A stretch of 5,714 nucleotides of DNA from an uncultured Chlorobiales bacterium (GCA_937959145.1 CALGMC010000212.1:1-5714), one strand, 5' to 3'. Positions 1 through 5,304 are shown, counted from the first letter of the stretch. A program made the numbers and translations. The notes: generated from the letters alone by a model not told the origin.

Positions 1-1185
1 TTCTTTGGTATAGCGAACGCCGTGATGCGCTTCGTATTTATTTTTGATGCTGTTGAGAATCTCGAGCGTTTCTTCAATGCTTGGCGACTCGACCATGACT
101 TTTTGGAATCGGCGTTCGAGCGCACCATCTTTTTCAATCGACTCGCGATATTCGTCGAGCGTGGTTGCGCCAATGCACTGCACCTCGCCACGCGCAAGCG
201 CAGGCTTGAAGATATTTGCCGCGTCCATTGAGCCGGGCGAACTTCCTGCGCCAACAATCGTGTGCAATTCATCAATGAACAAAATCACATCTTTGGCAAC
301 GGCAAGTTCTTTAAGAAGCGCGGTCATGCGTTCCTCAAATTGTCCGCGAAACTTCGTGCCTGCGACCATGCTTGTCAGGTCGAGCGCAATCACGCGCTTT
401 CCAAACAAGACGGGCGAAACTTTACGCTGAATGATTCGGAGTGCAAGTCCTTCGGCGATAGCCGTTTTGCCGACGCCCGGTTCTCCGATTAGAACAGGGT
501 TATTTTTCTTGCGGCGAGAAAGCACTTGTGCCACACGCTCGATTTCTTTTTCGCGCCCAATCACGGGGTCAAGTTTGCCTTCTTGTGCGAGTTTGGTTAA
601 ATCGCGCCCGAAGAAATCCAGAACGGGCGTTTTAGATTTTGGATTTGACGACTGCGCCGTGCCGCGTTGCGTATCGCGTCGCGAGGGTTGCTCTTGCGGC
701 GGTATGCCTCCCGCTTCGGCAAGGTCGCCTTCTCCCGATTCGCTTTGCTGTTCGCGAGGCGCGTTGCCCATCACTTCATTTTTGACGTCATCATATTGAA
801 TTTCATACATGCTCAATACTTGCGCCGCTAAATTCTGTGAATCGGAAAGCAGTGCAAGCAAGAGATGCTCCGTATCAATTACCGATGACTTTGTGGCTTT
901 GGCTTCAATGTAAGTGCGCTTCAAGACCATTTCCGCCTGCTTGGTGAGCGGAATGTTCCCAAACGGCGGCAAGCCTGCGGTCGGCGGTGCGTTTTGCTCA
1001 ATGGCTTTGCGCAGGTCGTCAAGGTCGACTCCAAATCCAACGAGAATAGTTGCGGCGTTGCTTCTATCGTGAAGCAATCCTAAAAGCAGATGCTCGGTTC
1101 CAATGTAATCGTGCCCAAGCCGTATGGCTTCGGCGCGGCTATGTCTGAGAGCAGATTGTGCGTCGGCAGAAAAATTTGCGTCCAT
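1..1185 (-). CDS. clpC: ATP-dependent Clp protease ATP-binding subunit ClpC (N-terminal 395 codons, runs off left edge)
   Basis: This is an AAA+ unfoldase that, in its family, forms hexameric rings, unfolds substrates with ATP and feeds them to the ClpP protease in the cytoplasm. The reading frame is open from ATG at 1185 to the window edge. Residues 1-140 form the double Clp-N repeat; GTEHLLLGLL (29-38) and DTEHLLLALL (104-113) are the two equivalent motifs. A low-complexity linker rich in E, Q, G, S and P follows (about 141-185), then the first AAA+ domain. That domain has Walker A GEPGVGKT (234-241), Walker B VILFIDE (300-306), a sensor-1-like IGATTLDEYRE (338-348) and an arginine-finger-type ALERRF (355-360). 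The middle domain and second AAA+ domain lie outside the window; full ClpC is usually a little over 800 residues. The Clp-N pair and linker favour ClpC over ClpB, but the distinguishing middle domain is not visible. No Shine-Dalgarno sequence precedes the start, and I found no clear CtsR or CIRCE operator upstream. Confidence 0.95.
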   Translation of the reverse strand, partial: MDANFSADAQSALRHSRAEAIRLGHDYIGTEHLLLGLLHDRSNAATILVGFGVDLDDLRKAIEQNAPPTAGLPPFGNIPLTKQAEMVLKRTYIEAKATKSSVIDTEHLLLALLSDSQNLAAQVLSMYEIQYDDVKNEVMGNAPREQQSESGEGDLAEAGGIPPQEQPSRRDTQRGTAQSSNPKSKTPVLDFFGRDLTKLAQEGKLDPVIGREKEIERVAQVLSRRKKNNPVLIGEPGVGKTAIAEGLALRIIQRKVSPVLFGKRVIALDLTSMVAGTKFRGQFEERMTALLKELAVAKDVILFIDELHTIVGAGSSPGSMDAANIFKPALARGEVQCIGATTLDEYRESIEKDGALERRFQKVMVESPSIEETLEILNSIKNKYEAHHGVRYTKE

Positions 1186-1396
1186 TATACTCTATGAGGT
1201 TGAAATTGTTGAAAACTGATTGATTATAGACTATCTCTGATTTCGTTTTGCAGTAAAACTGCACTTGAACCCAATGAATTTGATTCAGCCGAATCTGACT
1301 TAAACATTCAAAGCCCGTGCCAAGTTTGTATCTTATCCAAAATTATCTTCTCCCAATCTCCCAAATTCCTCTGAATCGCTGGTTATGGATACTACC

Positions 1397-1444
1397 TATA
1401 CGCACAAATCGTGAAAAGCGTTTTCCTTATAGCGTATATTTTTT
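1397..1444 (+). other. Nested inverted repeat followed by a T-run (possible weak terminator or small-RNA end)
   Basis: Outer arms TATACGC (1397-1403) and GCGTATA (1432-1438) are perfect 7-bp complements. Inside them GAAAA (1413-1417) and TTTTC (1421-1425) form a second stem with loop GCG. On the plus strand the outer arm is followed by six T (1439-1444), as expected of an intrinsic terminator. The stems are AT-rich, so stability would be modest, and no plus-strand gene is known to end here. Confidence 0.3.
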
Positions 1445-1471
1445 AGGCCTCGTCGGCGACAGCCGTGCATA

Positions 1472-1492
1472 TTGTCAAGCCAGTTGTCAAGC
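1472..1492. repeat. Short direct repeat, two copies of TTGTCAAGC
   Basis: TTGTCAAGC occurs at 1472-1480 and again at 1484-1492, separated by CAG (period 12 bp). A weaker partial match, TTTGTCGC, follows at 1495-1502. Read on the minus strand each copy contains TTGACA. The role is unknown and the repeat is short enough to be chance. Confidence 0.4.
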
Positions 1493-1590
1493 ATTTTGTC
1501 GCTTTGGCTGACTTGCGGTTGACTTTATGACCGACCAGCGCGAGGGCGCGGGCAACCTGCATATCCTGAAAGTTCAATCTTGAAGTTCGA

Positions 1591-1628
1591 CACAAAATAA
1601 AAAAGCCTTGTCGTGCAACAAGGCTTTT
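1591..1628 (-). terminator. Rho-independent terminator of the tRNA array
   Basis: A perfect 11-bp stem pairs 1601-1611 (AAAAGCCTTGT) with 1618-1628 (ACAAGGCTTTT) around a 6-nt loop. Read on the minus strand the stem is followed by an almost uninterrupted U-tract running into 1591-1600. It lies 28 bp past the 3' end of tRNA-Glu, so it closes the leftward tRNA transcript. The plus-strand side also ends in TTTT, so some bidirectional activity is possible, although no plus-strand transcript is evident. Confidence 0.88.
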
Positions 1629-1656
1629 GGCGATATTTAATCGTAATGTGATGTTG

Positions 1657-1728
1657 TGACCCCAACGAGATTCGAACTCGTCCCGCTTCCTTGAAAGGGA
1701 AGTGACCTAACCACTAGTCGATGGGGCC
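1657..1728 (-). tRNA. tRNA-Glu (anticodon UUC)
   Basis: Cloverleaf of 72 nt. The acceptor stem pairs GGCCCCA with TGGGGTC (one G-U pair at the second position), the D stem is GAC/GTC, the anticodon stem is CTTCC/GGAAG with loop CTTTCAA giving anticodon TTC, and the T arm is ACGAG-TTCGAAT-CTCGT. The discriminator base is A and CCA is not encoded. It is the last gene of the leftward array, has its own candidate promoter (1795-1824), and is followed by a strong terminator. Confidence 0.97.
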
Positions 1729-1794
1729 ATATAAACTTTAAACTTGGCTGAACAGCCCGATTGCAAAGAACAAACCATTTTCAAAACAAGGGCG

Positions 1795-1824
1795 CAAAGA
1801 TACGAAACTTTGACAAACTTCAAA
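1795..1824 (-). promoter_or_regulatory. Bacteroidota-type promoter upstream of tRNA-Glu
   Basis: On the minus strand TTTG (1824-1821) is followed after 18 bp by TATCTTTG (1802-1795), matching the known Bacteroidota sigma-A pattern TTTG-N(about 19)-TAnnTTTG. The bases after the -7 box are GC-rich (CGCCC), as at the other two tRNA promoters in this window. It lies between tRNA-His and tRNA-Glu, so tRNA-Glu could be transcribed both from here and by read-through from the array promoter. Confidence 0.65.
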
Positions 1825-1872
1825 TACCCTTGCTGTTCTTTCTCAAAAAAATTTGAGACTGTAAAAACTTTG

Positions 1873-1947
1873 GGTGAAAGACGGGATTCGAACCCGCGAC
1901 CTCCTGAGCCACAATCAGGCGCTCTAACCGACTGAGCTACAATCACC
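1873..1947 (-). tRNA. tRNA-His (anticodon GUG) with a mismatched acceptor stem
   Basis: Anticodon stem CCTGA/TCAGG with loop TTGTGGC gives anticodon GTG. The D arm is GCTC/GAGC and the T arm is GCGGG-TTCGAAT-CCCGT. A G at the -1 position (1947) can pair with C73 (1873), the identity mark of tRNA-His. The acceptor strands are GTGATTG and CTTTCAC: positions 1-4 and 7 pair, but 5-68 and 6-67 are both U opposite U. The rest of the molecule looks canonical, so I call it a tRNA and not a pseudogene. CCA is not encoded. Without the encoded -1 G the gene would end at 1946. Confidence 0.92.
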
Positions 1948-2002
1948 ATTGTAAAACTTTCAAATTTCAAAGACCTTTGCGTCCAGATTCGTTTAGTGCT
2001 CG

Positions 2003-2076
2003 CGTGCCTGACTGGAGTCGAACCAGTGACCCACAGCTTAGAAGGCTGTTGCTCTATCCAACTGAGCTACAGGCAC
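2003..2076 (-). tRNA. tRNA-Arg (anticodon UCU)
   Basis: Cloverleaf of 74 nt with a perfect acceptor stem GTGCCTG/CAGGCAC, D stem GCTC/GAGC, anticodon stem ACAGC/GCTGT with loop CTTCTAA (anticodon TCT, reading AGA/AGG), and T arm ACTGG-TTCGACT-CCAGT. The discriminator is G and CCA is not encoded. No promoter of its own is visible, so it is probably transcribed with tRNA-Pro upstream. Confidence 0.97.
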
Positions 2077-2079
2077 AGG

Positions 2080-2106
2080 CTTCAATCCGATACCTTAATC
2101 CGATAC
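2080..2106. repeat. 13-14 bp tandem repeat between tRNA-Arg and tRNA-Pro
   Basis: CTTCAATCCGATAC (2080-2093) is followed directly by CTTAATCCGATAC (2094-2106). The two units differ by one inserted C. The repeat sits in the spacer of the tRNA array and probably arose by slippage; no function is evident. Confidence 0.55.
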
Positions 2107-2137
2107 TTGCGCGCCGCACCCTTGTCGGCAACTTTTG

Positions 2138-2210
2138 TCGGGGTGGCGAGACTCGAACTCGCGACCTTCTGCACCCAAAACAGACACGCTACCAGCTGCG
2201 CTACACCCCG
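2138..2210 (-). tRNA. tRNA-Pro (anticodon UGG)
   Basis: Cloverleaf of 73 nt. The acceptor stem CGGGGTG/CACCCCG is perfect and starts with the C1-G72 pair typical of bacterial tRNA-Pro. The anticodon stem is TCTGT/GCAGA with loop TTTGGGT (anticodon TGG), and the T arm is CGCGA-GTTCGAG-type with a canonical TTCGAGT loop. The discriminator is A and CCA is not encoded. It is the first gene of the leftward tRNA array, about 50 nt downstream of the array promoter. Confidence 0.97.
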
Positions 2211-2259
2211 AACCTCAACTACGCTCTCGCAAGTTTCAAGCGCGTATTCAAAAAGGACG

Positions 2260-2291
2260 CAAATATACGGCGCATTGTTTCTTTTTGCAAA
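2260..2291 (-). promoter_or_regulatory. Bacteroidota-type promoter of the tRNA Pro-Arg-His-Glu array
   Basis: On the minus strand TTTG (2291-2288) is followed after 20 bp by TATATTTG (2267-2260), an excellent match to the Bacteroidota sigma-A consensus. The sequence after the -7 box is CGTCC, a GC-rich discriminator like those of the other tRNA promoters here. The -33 box begins only 7 nt after the carA stop codon and there is no terminator between them, so carA transcripts may also read into the array. Confidence 0.75.
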
Positions 2292-2298
2292 CTTTGCT

Positions 2299-3399
2299 TC
2301 AAGATTTGTATTGCGCCATCAACGTGATGAAGTCATCAAACAAGTAATGCGAATCGTGCGGACCGGGCGATGCCTCGGGGTGATACTGCACGCAGAAAAT
2401 CGGCAGTTTCTTGTGCCGAAATCCCTCGACGGTTTGGTCGTAAAGGTTGAGGTGCGTCAGTTCTAAATGCTTCGGCAATGTTTTTGGATTGACTGCAAAG
2501 CCATGATTTTGCGCCGTGATTTCAATTTTTCCTGTGAGCAAATTCTTGACTGGATGATTGCCGCCATGATGTCCGAATTTCAGTTTGTAGGTCTCCGCGC
2601 CCAACGCTAGCGAGAGCAGTTGATGCCCTAAGCAAATTCCAAATATCGGAATTTCGCGTCCCGCTTTCTTTGGGTTCGCAAGCAGTTTGATGGCTTCAAT
2701 GGCATAGCCAACGGCTTCGGGGTCGCCCGGTCCGTTTGAAAGAAAAATTCCATCGGGCGACATACGCAAGACTTCTTCGGCAGAAGTTTGCGCGGGCACA
2801 ACCGTTACTTCACAGCCTGACTGCACCAACATTCGCAAGATGTTTTCCTTCATGCCGAAGTCAAACGCCACGACGCAGTAGTTTGGCGCATCGCCTTTGA
2901 GCGTGAATGTTTTTCCGCGCGTTACCACGCAGGCTAAATCTTGCCCGTTCATTTTCGGAACAGATTGCGCTTTCGCGATAAGTTTGGCAATGTCCGTTCC
3001 GGTTGAGATGACGCCTTGCATTGCGCCTTGCTCACGAAGCATTCTCACCAATCGGCGCGTATCAATTCCGCCAATGCCCATCACGCCTTGCGCGTTGAGG
3101 TATTCGTCTAATCCAAATTCGGCTTCAAAATTACTGTAAAGCTCCGAGAGTTCTCCGACGATGAAGCCCGATGCCCACACTTGTTCCGATTCTCGGTCGC
3201 GTGTGTTTGCGCCGTAGTTTCCGATGAGCGGGTAGGTCATGCAGACCATCTGCCCTTTGTAGGACGGGTCCGTTAGAATTTCTTGGTAGCCTGTGTGCGA
3301 GGTATTGAACACGACTTCGCCTTGCGCTTCGCCGATGCGTCCGAAGGCGACGCCTTCAAAGAGCGAGCCGTTCTCGAGAACGAGCCTTGCTTTGGTCAT
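2299..3399 (-). CDS. carA: Carbamoyl-phosphate synthase small (glutaminase) subunit
   Basis: CarA hydrolyses glutamine and channels the ammonia to CarB, which makes carbamoyl phosphate for pyrimidine and arginine synthesis in the cytoplasm. The protein has 366 residues, normal for the family. The N-terminal CarA domain shows EGVAFG (15-20), GEVVFNTSHTGYQEILTDPS (27-46) and GIGGIDTRRL (108-117). The C-terminal class I glutamine amidotransferase domain starts near 175 and contains SNGPGDPE (221-228), the nucleophile motif FGICLGHQ (253-260, catalytic Cys256), TAQNHGFAV (295-303) and QYHPEASPGP (338-347, His340 and Glu342). Cys256, His340 and Glu342 are each offset by 13 from Cys269, His353 and Glu355 of the E. 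coli enzyme, so the triad is complete. The ATG at 3399 lies 15 bp after the yajC stop and has no Shine-Dalgarno sequence. carB is not adjacent downstream; tRNA genes follow instead. Confidence 0.98.
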   Translation of the reverse strand: MTKARLVLENGSLFEGVAFGRIGEAQGEVVFNTSHTGYQEILTDPSYKGQMVCMTYPLIGNYGANTRDRESEQVWASGFIVGELSELYSNFEAEFGLDEYLNAQGVMGIGGIDTRRLVRMLREQGAMQGVISTGTDIAKLIAKAQSVPKMNGQDLACVVTRGKTFTLKGDAPNYCVVAFDFGMKENILRMLVQSGCEVTVVPAQTSAEEVLRMSPDGIFLSNGPGDPEAVGYAIEAIKLLANPKKAGREIPIFGICLGHQLLSLALGAETYKLKFGHHGGNHPVKNLLTGKIEITAQNHGFAVNPKTLPKHLELTHLNLYDQTVEGFRHKKLPIFCVQYHPEASPGPHDSHYLFDDFITLMAQYKS

Positions 3400-3414
3400 G
3401 GTTTGATATGAATT

Positions 3415-3774
3415 TTATGCCGATTCTAACTTTTCACCGGCTTCCGATTTTTCAACGGTTGAGATTGCCGAGCGGTCGAAGCGGAGTTTCACGCCACCTG
3501 CGTCGATGAGCACAGTTTTCTTTTCCGCGTTGATTTCCACGACCGTGCCGTGCAAGCCGCCAATGGTTACCACTCGGTCGCCTTTTTTCAGCGCATCTAA
3601 GACTTTTTCGCGCTCTTTTTGTTTCTTTTGTTGCGGGCGAATCATAAAGAAATAAATCACGGCGATAAGCAGCACGAAAGGAATCAGTTGCACGAGGGGA
3701 TTGGGTTCTGCGCCTCCTTCAGACGGCGGTGGCGCAAAGAAAAATAGACTTGTGAAAAAATTAAGCAGAATCAT
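3415..3774 (-). CDS. yajC: Preprotein translocase subunit YajC
   Basis: YajC is a small inner-membrane protein that associates with SecDF and the SecYEG translocon. From ATG at 3774 it has 119 residues, typical of the family. A short hydrophobic N-terminus is followed by a proline/glycine/glutamate-rich segment (15-26), one transmembrane helix (about 27-44), the signature FFMIRPQQKKQKE (42-54) and the conserved GDRVVTIGGLHGTV (65-78), then a small beta-rich domain and a charged tail. The frame is open for another 25 codons upstream to an ATG at 3849. I prefer 3774 because the extension (basic and hydrophilic) does not resemble a YajC N-terminus and because the candidate promoter lies within it. 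The gene is 15 bp upstream of carA in the same direction, so the two are probably co-transcribed. secD and secF, frequent partners elsewhere, are not in view. Confidence 0.95.
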   Translation of the reverse strand: MILLNFFTSLFFFAPPPSEGGAEPNPLVQLIPFVLLIAVIYFFMIRPQQKKQKEREKVLDALKKGDRVVTIGGLHGTVVEINAEKKTVLIDAGGVKLRFDRSAISTVEKSEAGEKLESA

Positions 3775-3803
3775 ATCCAAAAATGTTTTGTTAAAAATGC
3801 GCG

Positions 3804-3835
3804 TGAAGATACGGCTTTTGTCAGGGCTTTTCAAT
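3804..3835 (-). promoter_or_regulatory. Weak candidate promoter for yajC-carA
   Basis: On the minus strand ATTG (3835-3832) is followed after 20 bp by TATCTTCA (3811-3804), which keeps the spacing and first half of the Bacteroidota -7 box but departs from it in the last two bases. It would start transcription about 20 nt upstream of the chosen yajC ATG. The match is much poorer than at the tRNA promoters. Confidence 0.3.
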
Positions 3836-3912
3836 GCACCAGAAAACATTTGCCGCTATCCTCTGAAACTTTCTTCTTAATTTGGCAACGCTTTTAATCA
3901 TCACTTTTATCA

Positions 3913-4602
3913 ATGGGCGCACTGATTGGACTTTTCATCATCTCGCTTTGGCTCTTTCATCTCGTTTATCTTTTGTTCAACGAGTCGCTCACGCTCTCGA
4001 CGCCAATGAGTTATCTTCACTTAGCCCTTCAAGGCTATTTGACGACAGGGCTTTTCATCACCGCGCACGACGCGATGCACGGCACCGTGAGTCGTGTTCG
4101 ATGGCTCAACCATGCGATTGGCTTTACTGCCTGCTTTCTTTTTGCCGCAATGAGCTACAAGCGGTTGCGTCTCAATCACTTCAAGCATCATGAGGCACCC
4201 GCTTCGGAAACCGACCCCGACTTCAATGTGCACTCGCAAAACTTCTTCGTTTGGTTCGGCTCGTTTATTTGGCGATATAAGACTTGGACGCAAATCCTCG
4301 CGATGGCGAGCCTTTACAACCTTCTCGAGTATGGGCTTGGAATTCCTGAAACGCGCATTTGGCTCTTTTGGGTTGTGCCGTGCATTTGGGGCGCGTTGCA
4401 ACTGTTTTACTTCGGCACTTATCTGCCGCACCGCTTGCCACAAACGCCCGATATGACGCCGCACAACGCACGCTCACAAACGCGCAACCATGCTTGGGCA
4501 ATGCTTTCATGTTACTTTTTTGGCTATCACTGGGAGCATCATCATTCTCCGAAAACAGCGTGGTGGAATCTTTGGAAAATTAAGGACGAACTTGTAAGAT
4601 AA
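3913..4602 (+). CDS. crtW: CrtW-type beta-carotene ketolase (membrane di-iron fatty-acid-desaturase superfamily)
   Basis: CrtW enzymes add a 4-keto group to beta-ionone rings of carotenoids (beta-carotene to echinenone and canthaxanthin) in the membrane, using iron and oxygen. The 229-residue product has the family's histidine boxes: HDAMH (52-56, inside TTGLFITAHDAMHG), NHFKHH (88-93), FGTYLPHR (167-174) and HWEHH (206-210) followed by a tryptophan pair (217-218). TDPDF (100-104) and QLFYFGTYLPH (163-173) also match cyanobacterial CrtW proteins as I remember them. Hydrophobic segments at about 3-22, 38-51, 66-80 and 145-168 fit an integral membrane enzyme. The start is the first ATG after an in-frame stop at 3895-3897, giving a protein about 25-30 residues shorter at the N-terminus than the Anabaena CrtW; the lost part is not conserved. 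No other carotenoid gene is nearby. It is divergent from yajC, and yqgE follows after 47 bp. Whether it acts on bicyclic or monocyclic carotenoids cannot be told. Confidence 0.9.
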   Translation: MGALIGLFIISLWLFHLVYLLFNESLTLSTPMSYLHLALQGYLTTGLFITAHDAMHGTVSRVRWLNHAIGFTACFLFAAMSYKRLRLNHFKHHEAPASETDPDFNVHSQNFFVWFGSFIWRYKTWTQILAMASLYNLLEYGLGIPETRIWLFWVVPCIWGALQLFYFGTYLPHRLPQTPDMTPHNARSQTRNHAWAMLSCYFFGYHWEHHHSPKTAWWNLWKIKDELVR

Positions 4603-4649
4603 ACAGGTATTTGAACACGCATCTTGGGCGACCTAAACCTTTTTCACTG

Positions 4650-5210
4650 ATGATTGAACACGAGACCCTGCGCGCAGGAATTCTTCTGATTGCAAATGCG
4701 GAACTGCAAGACCAAAATTTTCGCCGAACCGTTGTGCTCTTATGCGAACACAACGACGGCGGCACTTTCGGATTAATTCTCAATCGCCCGCTTGAGTTGG
4801 GAATGATGGAAGTCGTTGATGATTACACTGGAGAAAATCTCCCGCTCTATTGGGGAGGACCCGTTCAGCCAAACACAATTCATGTGCTTCACCGTTACGG
4901 AAGCCTTGTGAGCGACTGCACCGAAGTTGCCGATGGCGTCTATTGGGGCGGCGATTACGAGCAAATTAAATCCCTGCTCGACACACGTCAAGTTGACCCG
5001 AAAGGATTCAAATTCTTTCTTGGCTATTCAGGCTGGGGCGAAGGACAGTTAGAAGATGAAATGAAAGGACGCTCTTGGTATCTTTTTCAGGGAGACGCTC
5101 ATACGGTTTTTGAAGAAGATGTCGCACGAATGTGGAGCCGCGTCTTGCGCAAAAAAGGCGGCGATTATGCCATTGTGGCAATGTTTCCACAAGACCCGCA
5201 GTTGAATTAA
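4650..5210 (+). CDS. yqgE: YqgE/AlgH family protein (UPF0301)
   Basis: A conserved cytoplasmic protein of uncertain biochemical function; Pseudomonas AlgH was linked to alginate regulation, but the general role of the family is not established. The 186-residue product has the usual family length and its hallmark motifs: an N-terminal GILLIANAEL (10-19) and FRRTVVLLCEH (24-34), GTFGLILNRPL (38-48), YWGGPVQP (67-74), the FFLGYSGWGEGQLE block (122-135) and the C-terminal DYAIVAMFPQDPQLN (172-186). I chose ATG at 4650. The frame is open to a TTG at 4611, but the 13 extra codons are not family-like and would begin almost at the end of crtW. No Shine-Dalgarno sequence precedes the ATG and no separate promoter is evident in the 47-bp gap, so it is probably co-transcribed with crtW. 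No terminator with a U-tract was found after its stop. Confidence 0.95.
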   Translation: MIEHETLRAGILLIANAELQDQNFRRTVVLLCEHNDGGTFGLILNRPLELGMMEVVDDYTGENLPLYWGGPVQPNTIHVLHRYGSLVSDCTEVADGVYWGGDYEQIKSLLDTRQVDPKGFKFFLGYSGWGEGQLEDEMKGRSWYLFQGDAHTVFEEDVARMWSRVLRKKGGDYAIVAMFPQDPQLN

Positions 5211-5225
5211 AACTTTCGTCATGGC

Positions 5226-5255
5226 TTTGCCTTTGCGCGATTTTTTGTATATTTG
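5226..5255 (+). promoter_or_regulatory. Bacteroidota-type promoter of tRNA-Ser
   Basis: TTTG (5226-5229) is followed after 18 bp by TATATTTG (5248-5255) and then the GC-rich CCGCCC. The same arrangement precedes the tRNA-Pro array and tRNA-Glu on the other strand. Transcription would begin near 5260-5263, about 42-45 nt before the mature tRNA-Ser 5' end at 5305. The promoter starts only 15 bp after the yqgE stop codon. Confidence 0.72.
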
Positions 5256-5271
5256 CCGCCCAAAATCGCGC
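5235..5271. repeat. Perfect 10-bp inverted repeat around the tRNA-Ser -7 box
   Basis: GCGCGATTTT (5235-5244) and AAAATCGCGC (5262-5271) are perfect inverted repeats separated by 17 bp, and that interval contains the TATATTTG -7 box. Neither strand has a U-tract after the structure, so it does not look like an intrinsic terminator of yqgE. It could be an operator, a structure formed by read-through yqgE mRNA, or chance. Confidence 0.6.
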
Positions 5272-5304
5272 CGCCATGCGCGGTGTGAAAGTATCTTGAA
5301 ATAC

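Larger units (their letters stand above)
1186..1590. other. Non-coding interval between clpC and the tRNA-array terminator
   Basis: About 400 bp in which I can support no gene. It should hold the clpC promoter, but no TTTG/TAnnTTTG pair stands out on the minus strand; a TATAAT hexamer occurs on the minus strand near 1225-1230 without a well-spaced partner. Small structures are visible: the inverted repeats CAGT-aaa-ACTG (1251-1261) and GATTC-agcc-GAATC (1282-1295), a nested hairpin at 1397-1438 followed by six T on the plus strand, and a 9-bp direct repeat at 1472-1492. The open frames here (64 codons on plus, about 39 on minus) have no recognisable family features. The interval could contain a small RNA or a decayed gene, but nothing proves either. 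Confidence 0.6.

Noticed and set aside
22..799. Long plus-strand frames opposite clpC
   Set aside because: Shadows of the clpC coding strand, which carries all the conserved motifs.
1250..1310. Heat-shock operator (CIRCE or CtsR type) upstream of clpC
   Set aside because: The small palindromes here do not match TTAGCACTC/GAGTGCTAA or the tandem GTCAAA motifs.
1317..1511. 64-codon plus-strand frame in the clpC-tRNA gap
   Set aside because: No family features or ribosome binding site, and its composition resembles translated non-coding DNA.
1447..1566. 39-codon minus-strand frame beginning MQVARALALVGHKVNR
   Set aside because: Its start looks somewhat protein-like, but it is too short and has no recognised homology. 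It may be a decayed remnant, which cannot be shown here.
1707..2466. Open frames across the tRNA array encoding peptides such as RRDSNPRPPEP and SRTSDPQLRR
   Set aside because: These are antisense or sense translations of tRNA genes, a well-known source of spurious database proteins. The cloverleaf structures explain the sequence.
3849..3884. Possible promoter for crtW: TTTG (3849-3852) and TTAATTTG (3877-3884)
   Set aside because: The spacer of 24 bp is longer than usual and the -7 box has a mismatch at its second base, so it is too weak to list as a feature.
3882..4193. Plus-strand frame starting with TTG that overlaps the start of crtW
   Set aside because: Out of frame with the histidine boxes of crtW and without recognisable features of its own.
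5235..5271. Inverted repeat read as a rho-independent terminator of yqgE
   Set aside because: No T-run follows on either strand and the loop of 17 nt is long; the overlap with a promoter is the better-supported reading.
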